A model generated the notes under the pieces. That model saw only the letters and a program-made list of their open reading frames with translations, ran no database searches and was not told the origin of the DNA. From CAWANP01 sp963783445 (GTDB lineage: Bacteria > Chloroflexota > Anaerolineae > JAAYZQ01), in the NCBI GenBank assembly GCA_963783445.1, contig CAWANP010000002.1:496001-560000 (forward strand): a DNA stretch of 64,000 nt, in the 5' to 3' direction. A program made the position numbers and the translations under genes. This document shows, one piece after another, positions 51,396-64,000 of the stretch (positions are counted from its first letter, which is position 1; each line of letters begins with the position of its first letter).

Positions 51396-52506
51396 CTAGC
51401 CCATGCCAGCCAGCGTCACCACAGTTACAAAAAGCCAGATGGTAAAGGCCCCGACGAGCGCGGCAGTGCCGCCAAGCCCCAACCGCATCCATACGAGACG
51501 GGCCGCAGTCGGGTCGAGAGGGGGGGGCGTGTCTCCGGCAGTATCTGCCGTCTGCCCTGGTTCCAGCGGTGGCGGCACTGGCCCCTGGTCTGCTGCCGGA
51601 TCCTGCCTGACCTGAGCCAACTCGCGCAGCCGAAGGCTAGCCTGCGTTCGCACCTCAGGGGAACCGCTGCACCTCACCGCTGCCGTGAAGGCGCTGGTTG
51701 CCAGTGGCAACCGCCCCTTGGCCCAGTAGACCAGTCCCTGGTTGTAGTAGGCCAGGGCAAAGTCCTCATCCTGCGCCAGTGCCTGCCGGTAGCGAGCGAT
51801 GGCCTCATCCAGACTGGCCTTCCTTTTGATACTCCAGTCCGATGTCAAAGTGAATCTGAGCTGGGCTCTGGGGGAGGGGCTCGCTGCTGGCTGAGCCCGG
51901 GACTGGTTCTGGTACATCTTTTGTCACAGGTTTCCCGGATCCGCGAAGCATGTTTACCAGGCTCATCACGGCCCGGAACCCGTCCAGCGGGGGCAATGGC
52001 AGCAGGTTGAAGAAGGCCAGCAACAGGTTCACCATGATCATGTAATAGGTAAAGGCCACTACAAATCCCTGGGCGTCAGGTCCTGGCTGCTCATAGATCA
52101 GATACTGCATGACGTCAAAGGGAGCGGCTCCGGTCGCTGTCCAGACGACCGTCACCGTCGCCGCCATCCCAAAAAGCACCAGCACAGCGGTAAGGACGTT
52201 GGCGGCGGGCCCAGCAATGGCAACCAGAAAGACACCAAATTCCTGATTCTTGATGCGCAGCCGGTTTTGGTCGACCCACACCGGTTTGGCCCAGCCAAAA
52301 CCCACCAGCAGAAAAGCGATCATGCCCACCCAAGAAACGTGGCGCAGGGGGTTGAAGCTCAGGCGTTTGCGTTCCACCTGGGTGGTATCGCCCAGCAGAA
52401 AGGCCACCAGGGCGTGAGCCAGTTCGTGCACCGTGAAGCCGACAAGGAGAGCCGGGATGAGGAGCAGGGTCGACCAGGTGGGCGGCCAGTTGACGAGATT
52501 GCCCAT
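51396..52506 (-). CDS. Site-2-protease-family (M50) membrane peptidase with C-terminal TPR and terminal helix, one frameshift
   Basis: About 370 residues. Zinc motif is VHELAHALVAFLLGD (HExxH) in the first helix region, with LPLPPLDGFRAV as the LDG Asp motif. Hydrophobic helices at about 15-35, 50-70, 90-130 and 160-185 fit an intramembrane fold. After a proline-rich linker, TPR-like repeats begin (IHFDIGLEYQKEGQ) and continue in another frame after a one-base shift near 51826 (LDEAIARYRQALAQ, FALAYYNQGLVYWAKGRL). The TPR is split by the shift mid-repeat, so this is one gene, not two. It ends in a C-terminal membrane helix. TPR-bearing M50 proteins are uncommon. Confidence 0.82.
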
Positions 52507-52509
52507 ATC

Positions 52510-52938
52510 TCACACAGCCTCAGGCAGCGGAAAAGCAAAGCGTCGTTCGGCTCGGGCCACCAGTTGGTTCTCGTGGAACACGCCTACGTGCAGCGTGTAC
52601 TCCCCCGGGCCCGGATCCTTGCGCAGGTGCATGATCTTGTCCAGCATCCACTCTCGATTCTGCATCAATAGGATTGAGCAGCATTCGTCGTCGTCCGGAC
52701 CCACGATCGCCAAATCTATGTCCACGGGCTGGGAGCAGGGCGTTACGTCCACGGCCACATCTACACGCCGCCCATCCAGCGGATTCACGCCCACGCTTTC
52801 AATGCAGATCTCGGACACAGGCACCGGCGGCCGGCCTGAGGAGAACGAGTTTTGAGGCAAGACTATCTCCGGAGGAAAGCTCTTTGCGTTCAGCTTTCGG
52901 TGGTCACGATGAAGACATTGGTGTTCGGCGGTCGGCAT
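52510..52938 (-). CDS. Conserved-looking protein of unknown function
   Basis: 142 residues from ATG 52938 (GAGGAG four bases upstream; the open frame extends further but this start has the only good ribosome site). There is no recognisable domain. The middle reads as beta-rich (RRVDVAVDVTPCSQPVDIDLAIVGPDDDE) and the end GEYTLHVGVFHENQLVARAERRFAF suggests an Ig-like or beta-sandwich fold. Three Cys are spread through the protein. It ends three bases before the M50 start, so the pair is an operon; a role as substrate or adaptor of the protease is guesswork. Confidence 0.55.
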   Translation of the reverse strand: MPTAEHQCLHRDHRKLNAKSFPPEIVLPQNSFSSGRPPVPVSEICIESVGVNPLDGRRVDVAVDVTPCSQPVDIDLAIVGPDDDECCSILLMQNREWMLDKIMHLRKDPGPGEYTLHVGVFHENQLVARAERRFAFPLPEAV

Positions 52939-53019
52939 CGAACTCCTCGCCCTTCGTGCGGTAGGTATCTGTCCTGCTGCGCCGGGGCCAAAGTTGGATG
53001 CGATGGCTGACCGCTTTTC

Positions 53020-53063
53020 ATTATACACTGCCCGGCTGGTGTGGTCAAGCGCCAGCCGGGCAG
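53020..53063 (-). promoter_or_regulatory. Promoter overlapped by a 12-bp perfect inverted repeat
   Basis: TTGACC (53048-53043), 17 bases, TATAAT (53025-53020). Arms CTGCCCGGCTGG (53028-53039) and CCAGCCGGGCAG (53052-53063) enclose the -35 and most of the spacer. It reads into the gene at 52938 and the M50 gene. The 52939-53335 gap otherwise holds only the repeat at 53170-53245. Confidence 0.6.
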
Positions 53064-53169
53064 TCTCCGTTGAGGGTACACTGCAGACTCGTAGGTCAGG
53101 TAACAACAAGACACTGATTCCGTGAGATCAGAACCAGTTGTTCAGGGCGAGAATGCATCTTCATTTTGT

Positions 53170-53245
53170 GGAGTGAGCATCCTCAGATGCGAACGGGTTG
53201 TCTTCCTACGAGATAAGCGTTCCGCATCAGGGGATGCTCCACTCC
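53170..53245. repeat. Long imperfect inverted repeat downstream of the MFS/cNMP gene
   Basis: Left arm GGAGTGAGCATCCTCAGATGCG (53170-53191) is nearly complementary to the right arm at 53223-53245 (CGCATCAGGGGATGCTCC and ACTCC), with about 31 bases between. No T tract, so not a textbook terminator. Confidence 0.5.
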
Positions 53246-53335
53246 TCAGAGGTCAGGATATCGTTTTCTACTGCCCACAGCCATGAGTTGCACCCCTTCC
53301 CTGGCACCATTGAACTGCCAGTCCTCCAAAACTCC

Positions 53336-55138
53336 TTAGGCGCTGGCTGTCGCCTCCTGCGGTTGAACGTCCGGCCGGCGCAGGTCACGCATCGCTTGCT
53401 GGTCCATGGTCGCGACGCGGGGCATGTCGATCATGTTCATGCGGATCATACGTTCGGTCATTTTGTTTACAAAGGTACGGTTCAAGGCCGGGTAGCCAGC
53501 CATCTCACGCAGCGTGCCGGCCGGTACCTGCAGCAGATTGGCATCTTCCTCCAGGATCACGTTGGCCGTGCGCGGCACATTGGTCAGGGCCGCGATCTCA
53601 CCAAAGAAATCGCCGGCCCGCAGCACCTCCAGTACCCGCTCCCGGCCATCTTCCTCGCGACCGGCCACCGCCTTGCCCTCCAGGATCAGGTAGGCGGCGT
53701 CGCTGATCTCCCCGTGGCGCAGGACCACGGTTCCGGCCGGCGCCTCGATGTAGGTCATGTTTTTGAGCAGGCCCTTCCGCTCCTCCTCGCTCAGCTCGGC
53801 GAAGGCTGGCGTCCGAGCTGCGTAGCGGTTCAGGTCGGCCAGGACTGCTGCCCGGCCCACCTCCAGCCCCGGCGCGGCCGGCACGCTGCGCAACAGGCTC
53901 ACCGCCCGCCGCCACTGCGCCGCCGGCTGCCGCAGCCCGGGCAGCACAGCTGCCAGCGCCCCGCCCAACAGCATGAGGAGGGCAGCGGCGAGCATCACCC
54001 AGCGTACGTCCACGAAATCCGCCAGTCCGGCCAGGCCCATGCCTACCAAGAACAGGATGTCCCGCGTGACAAAGTAGGCGCTGGCCACACGGCCCCGTAC
54101 CTCACGCTCCGTGTAGCGCTGCAGGATCAGCCTGCGGCTAATGGCCGAAGGCGCGTTCATAAAGCCCGAGAGCATCACCAGCACAAAGGCCACGGGGATC
54201 GACGTGGCACCCGCGTAGAAAACCCCCAGGACGCCCATGCCCAGCCAGCCCAATGCCAGCCACTGGCCCTCGCGCAGGCGGTCGGCCAGGCCCGCCATCA
54301 ACAGGCTGCCAACCACAAAGCCCACCGACGTGAGACTCTCCTGGATGCCGTACTCGAATTCGGTGGCCCCCAGTGCTTCCGTGGCAAAGGGCAGGAGCAG
54401 CGAGTTCCACAGGCCAAAGGCGACAAAGATCGGCACCGTAGCAATCACCAGCGAGCGGAGAATGGACGAGTCAACCAGGTACTGGAGGCCGGCCTTGAGG
54501 TTGCGCATGACGACCTTGACGTTGGTTTTCTCATCTGATGATCAGGGAGGGCACCCGCATGGCCAGGATGCAGGCCGCCGAGGCAAGGAATGTCAGGGCG
54601 TCCAGGTAAAAAGCCCACTCGATGGAGGCGGCCGAGGCAATCAAGCCCGCGGCGGCAAAGCCAACGGCCGTCGAGCCAAAGGAACTGATGGCCAACATCG
54701 AGTTGGCCGCGGCCAGCTCCTCTTCCGAGGCTACGTCGGGTAGCAGGCTTTCTTCCGCGGGCGCAAAAAACTGTGCCACCGCGCTGGTGAGCATGATGAG
54801 TACATACAGCCAGACGATGCTGTAGGGTACCAGGAAGGGGATGAGAAAGACCAGGAGGGCGCGGATCACGTCCGAGGCGATCATGATCCGCCGCCGGTCG
54901 TAGCGGTCAGCAAAAACCCCGGCGATCAGGCCCACGACCAGGGTGGGTATGACGGTGGCCATCAGCATCAGGCCGACGCTTAGTGCGGAGCCGGTCAGGC
55001 GGTAGACCAGGATCGACGCGGCCAGGGATGTCAGCGAATTGCCGATGGTCGAGACGAGCTGGCCGCTCCACAGCAGGGTGAAGTTCCGATTGCGAAAGAC
55101 GGCAAAGGCTGAGACTTGCTTTCACTCGCTTCAGTCAT
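53336..55138 (-). CDS. MFS transporter fused to a cyclic-nucleotide-binding domain, frameshifted
   Basis: About 600 residues after joining three frames. It starts at ATG 55138 (GGAGAG upstream) and shifts near 55110 into FAVFRNRNFTLLWSGQLVS; a second shift lies near 54530. Residues 1-410 form a 12-helix MFS with the loop VFADRYDRRRIMIASD after helix 2 and loop LADRLREGQ after helix 8. The C-terminal 110 residues form a cNMP-binding fold, with phosphate-binding cassette GEIAALTNVPRTANV, including the Arg that contacts the cyclic phosphate. Transport is probably gated by cAMP or cGMP. It follows the cyclase gene by 15 bases. MFS-cNMP fusions (DUF894-like) are known in Actinobacteria and Chloroflexi but rarely with a cyclase next door. 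Confidence 0.85.
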
Positions 55139-55153
55139 GGGATTCCTCTCCTT

Positions 55154-58100
55154 TCATGGCCTGGCCGTGATCCTGGCCAGGCGTTCCTCCATAGCCCTGA
55201 TATTCTGCGCTTCCCGTCTAGCCGCAGGCTCCTAGCTGCGGCCGTGAAATAACGATGATTCTCCAGCATCCGCAGTTGGCTGCGGATCCACTGCTCTGTA
55301 CTTACCGAGACGCCTGATGAGGCCATCTCGGTCTGCAATGCCTCGTTGCGAGGCAGGAAATCATCCCGACCGAGAACGTCCAGATCGGCATCGGCCAGAA
55401 TCTCCTCCAGGGGCGTTTGCGGCGATTGGGGCAGTTGGGTGGCCATGATCATGCCCTGGATGGCTGCCACCTGGGCCAGGGAGAAACCAAATGCCGGCAG
55501 CATCTCCGCTGCCAACTCGGCTCCAAGCCGTTCGTGCTCCTGTCGCTGCACCACAAAACCCAGGTCGTGATAAGCGGCTGCCACTTCCAGCAGCTTGGAC
55601 TCTTCCTCACTCACCCTGCTCATCGCCGCCAGGCGCTGGACTGCCGGCACAACATCATCCCGGGTGTGGAACAGGTTGTGGTAGGTCAGCTCGGGCGACA
55701 GCTCCCGCTCCAACCGCTCCAGCGCCAGTGCTTTTGCCCCCTCATAGTCCACCTCCTCCTGCCCATAGAACTCTGTGCTGAGCACCGCGGCCGCGGCGTC
55801 GAGTTCCAGGCTCTCCTGCAGGTAGCGCTCCGCGTCCTCGAACGCGCCCCTTCGCAGCGCCTCTTGCCCCGCTTTCTCCAGGTAGTCGACCGCCCTCGCC
55901 GGTTCCTCCGCCTGCCGCCAGTGATGGGCCAGGGTAGCATAGTGAGGCGCCAGGTTCTCCTCGTAGGAGCGCTCATAGCCCTCGGCGGCCAGCCGGTGCA
56001 TGTGGCGTCGCTGGGCGAACAGCATCGAGCCGTATGCGAGCTCCTGGACGGCATCACCCCGGAATCTGTACGTTTCTTCCACTGATTCCTGGGCCACCAG
56101 GTCCGCGTCGACCAACACCCGCACGTGCTCGTCCAGTCGAGCCCTGCCCGGCATCGGCAGGGTGGATGTCTGCCAGCATGACGACGGAGAACGAGTGCCC
56201 CAGGACGCTGGCCACCTTCAGGGTCAGCTGCTGTCCTGGCGTCAGCCGGTCGACGACGGCCTGGAGTACTCCCTCATCGCCGGTGGCGCGTTCTGGTTCC
56301 TCGAGCGGGCGGAAGACCGGGATCGGATCCTCTATGCCCTTGACGGCAACGGGCGGCAGCGTTTCAAAGGGGATCTGTGCCTTCGCGCCCTGGTACACCG
56401 CCTCGTCGCAGAGGATAGCGCCTACCGCGGCTTGCATCATCAGCCTGGCTGCCAGGATGGTCCTGTCGCCCAGGACGCCGTAGGTGCGCTGCGTGGGACC
56501 GCCATAGGAGCCTGTCCGCATCAGACCCCTGGCCAAACCCATCTGAATGCCGGTGATAAATCGCAGCGCAGGGGGCGGCGATCTGGAGCGCCAGGGCCGC
56601 GCCGACGGCCCGGACCTCGTCGTCGCTGTGGGCTATGGGCGCGCCAAAGGCGGCATACAGATAGCTGCCCTTGTCGCCGGTGGTCAGCTGGATCAGCGAG
56701 CCCTCCTGATCCTCGATCACACTCTGTACCCAGCGCACGTAGGCGTCCAGCTTGGCCCCCGCCTCCTCATCCCCATCGTAGTCGATGCCTCCAAAGCGGA
56801 CGAACAGGGCAACAGCCGGCCGCAGCTCGGCCAGGAACTGTTTCATGCCGCTGCACATGCGGCGGTACACGGCTGGCAGAAGCCAGGGCCGGCACTGCTC
56901 CTCGGACAGGCTGTCCGGGGGCAGCTCGGGCCAGGGCAGCTCGGGTACAGGCTCGATCCAGGCCCGAGACGACCGCATAGCGCTGGCCTGTGAGATCGTC
57001 GATGCGCCAACCGGCGACCCTGACGCTTCCGCCGACCCGCTCGACGATGCCGGCCTGAACAACGACTTCCTCAGGCTGGGCCTGCTGCTCGGCCCGGGCC
57101 AAGTCGTCCAGCGTCCGTCCCGCAATGACTTCGATGTTCTGGATCTGGGGATCGCCTACCAGAAAGCGGCGCACCGGGCCGCACACGACGGCGACCTTGA
57201 TGGCCAGTGAGAACGAGTCGCCTGCAGGGGTCTGCACGGCGGCGAAGGGAGCCATGGCCTGCTGCATGGCCAGCCCACAAGCTACGGCGCGCAGATCGGC
57301 CCCGGACGACGTCTCGACAGGCTCGCCGGACAGGCCCACCAAAGGGTCATCATCCAGCCAGCAGGTGATGGCGTCGCCACTGAAGCCAATGACGCTGCCC
57401 CGGTAGCGGTGTACCTCGGCGATCAGCGCCCCGTAGACCTGGTTCAGCAGGCGGGTGAGCTCCTCGGCCCCGCGCTGCAGGCCGAGCCCCTGGGCCAGGG
57501 CAGCTGTGAGGGGGGTGAAGCCCGAGATGTCGGCGAAGATCGCCGCCCCCGTGGTGCGGTGGGGCAGGGTGTCGCCGCGGACCAGCGCCTGGCGGCGGTC
57601 CATGGGTATATAGACACTGAGCGGCTCGACAAAGGCCCGCCGCATCTCCTCGACGTCCAGTTGCAGTTGCTGCAACTGCTGCTTCAGGCGCTGCTCGCGG
57701 AGGTGCACCTCACGGGCCATCCGCTGAAAGACGCGGGCCAGTTGGCCCAGAGCATCCTCCCGGGCGGCCACCGCCTCCAGGCTCTCGGGGTCGAAGCTTG
57801 CCGCCTCCACCGCCTGGGCTGCGCCGACGACGCGGTCGACCTGTTCCAGATACTCCAGCTCCAGGTCGCGCAGCCGCTTTTCAGCCAGCGAGGCGTTCAG
57901 CCGCGCCTCGAGCAAGGGCAGGGTTGAAGGGTTTGGGCAGGTAGTCAGTGGCGCCCATCTCGATGCAGCGGACGACGCTGTCCATCTCCTCCAAGGCGGA
58001 GATCATGATCACCGGAATGTGGTGCAGGTTGTCGTCAGCCTTCACCTCTTCCAGAACCTGGTAGCCATCCATCTCGGGCATCAGGATGTCCAGCAGGATG

Positions 58101-58264
58101 ACATCGAGATGTGTGCCCTTGCCTGCACGCAGCAGTGCCAGCGCCTCTCTGCCGTCCTCAGCCGTGGTGACCTGGTGCCCCTGGTCCATCACAGCCCGGG
58201 CCAGCATCTTGCGATTGAGGATATTGTCGTCCACCACCAGGACGTGGCCGGGTTTGGCCGCCAT
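55154..58264 (-). CDS. Response regulator with tandem class III cyclase domains, TPR-like region and HD domain; several frameshifts
   Basis: About 1035 residues after joining five or more frames (shifts near 57925, 56960, 56560, 56170 and 55200). Receiver at 1-120: VLVVDDN, LLDILMPEMDGY (phospho-Asp) and Lys in LPKPF. Cyclase 1: FADISGFT (metal Asp) and GFSGDAITCW. Cyclase 2 is sAC-like: VRFGGIDYDG, TTGDKGSYLYAAFGAP, YGGPTQRTYGVLGDR. Then a winged-helix-like and TPR stretch (GVLQAVVDRLTPGQQLTLKV), without the P-loop ATPase that usually sits before it. The C-terminal HD domain has YHNLFHTRDD, AAYHDLGF and DADLD. Start ATG 58264 overlaps the HPt stop. It is expected to make cAMP when phosphorylated. 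Confidence 0.82.
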
Positions 58265-58265
58265 G

Positions 58266-58625
58266 TTAGCTGCCCTTCTGGATGGCCTCCAGGGCGAGTC
58301 TGACCCTCTCGTATTCGGCCGCCACCTGTGCGATTCCGGTCCCGGCGCCATCCAGGGCCCCAGACTTGCCCTGGTCCTCCAATTGCTTGCACATGCCGGA
58401 GAGCTTCATCGCCCCAAAAGTGGCGCTGTTGGACTTGAGGCTGTGCGCCGCGCGGCGCAGGCCCTCGTCATCGCCGGCGGCCATGGCTGTTTCCATGGCC
58501 GCCAACTGATCTGGCGAATCGTCAAAATAGTCCTGCATCAGCTCAGCCAGGAACTCCTCGTCGCCTCCCAGAGATGCCAGGAGGGCGTCCAATGCCTCCT
58601 GGTCGATCACGCTCGATTCGGTCAT
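58266..58625 (-). CDS. Histidine phosphotransfer (HPt) protein
   Basis: 119 residues, all helical, with the phosphoaccepting His in AAHSLKSNSATFGA. The spacing to LMQDYFDDSPDQLAAM matches stand-alone HPt modules. It would carry phosphate from the hybrid kinase's receiver to the next receiver. It follows the kinase stop by 78 bases and its stop overlaps the ATG of the receiver-cyclase gene, so translation is coupled. Confidence 0.92.
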   Translation of the reverse strand: MTESSVIDQEALDALLASLGGDEEFLAELMQDYFDDSPDQLAAMETAMAAGDDEGLRRAAHSLKSNSATFGAMKLSGMCKQLEDQGKSGALDGAGTGIAQVAAEYERVRLALEAIQKGS

Positions 58626-58703
58626 GGTATCTTCTCCACATCGCCGTAAGAATTCCGAAGTCGCGAACCTTCGGTTCGTCCGAGACTTTGGAAGTCTGGA
58701 TCG

Positions 58704-64000
<5,297 letters not shown>

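Noticed and set aside
53198..54538. A 446-codon plus-strand frame opposite the MFS/cNMP gene
   Set aside because: Composition is His-, Gln- and Arg-rich with no motif; the opposite strand has a clear transporter and cNMP domain.

Overview
The window reads as a chromosomal segment of a GC-rich bacterium, most likely a member of the Chloroflexota (Anaerolineae-like). That is inference from gene content: GAF-rich hybrid kinases, an XPB helicase next to SWIM and Helicase_C_3 proteins, RNase J, CarD, a lone S21, a non-pyrrolysine MttB homologue and an aldehyde:ferredoxin oxidoreductase. No rRNA, CRISPR array, insertion sequence or prophage was seen. Many start codons are GTG or TTG preceded by a clear Shine-Dalgarno. 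Promoters are easy to read: a -35 like TTGACA or TTGCCT, usually exactly 17 bases, then TATAAT-like.

Layout. 0-4.6 kb: the N-terminus of an FtsK-like translocase, an S1-domain protein, a 7TM-GAF sensor and a GNAT acetyltransferase, all on the minus strand. 4.9-10.3 kb, plus strand: hisS with two single-base frameshifts, a candidate structured RNA between a strong promoter and an intrinsic terminator, a HerA-like ATPase, and a 5'-truncated aldo/keto reductase. 10.4-18 kb: rtcA, a dipeptide epimerase, a cupin, a zinc-ribbon protein, a PDZ remnant and a 1239-residue secreted repeat protein. 18-29.8 kb, all minus: carD, rpsU, a desaturase, DegV, RNase J, an RRM protein and a cold-shock protein with an attenuator-like leader, a phosphoesterase with ppk1, an MFS transporter and an M16 peptidase. 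30-33 kb, plus: yraN, miaA and a FabF-like synthase. 33-36 kb: an aldehyde:ferredoxin oxidoreductase with a MoaD-like protein, and an SRAP protein.

36.2-39.9 kb is a Preiss-Handler NAD salvage operon (nicotinamidase-like hydrolase, NadE, a carboxymuconolactone-decarboxylase-like protein, nicotinate phosphoribosyltransferase), riddled with frameshifts. 40-49 kb is one long minus-strand run: XPB helicase, SWIM protein, Helicase_C_3 protein, a tyrosine-phosphatase-like protein, GNAT and MttB. A divergent RNB ribonuclease follows, then two tRNAs with CAU anticodons and a site-2-protease/TPR protein.

53.3-64 kb is the most interesting part. A hybrid kinase with at least seven tandem GAF domains and two receivers is followed, in transcription order, by an HPt protein, a receiver/double-cyclase/HD protein, and an MFS transporter carrying a cyclic-nucleotide-binding domain. 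This reads as a complete route from sensing, through phosphorelay and cAMP, to transport.

Single-base frameshifts cluster in a few tracts (5.4 kb, 13.9 kb, 33.3 kb, 36.2-39.8 kb, 51.8 kb, 54.5-64 kb), while neighbouring genes are perfectly open. This looks more like locally poor consensus than gene decay. Frameshifted genes are therefore annotated as single loci spanning all their fragments.
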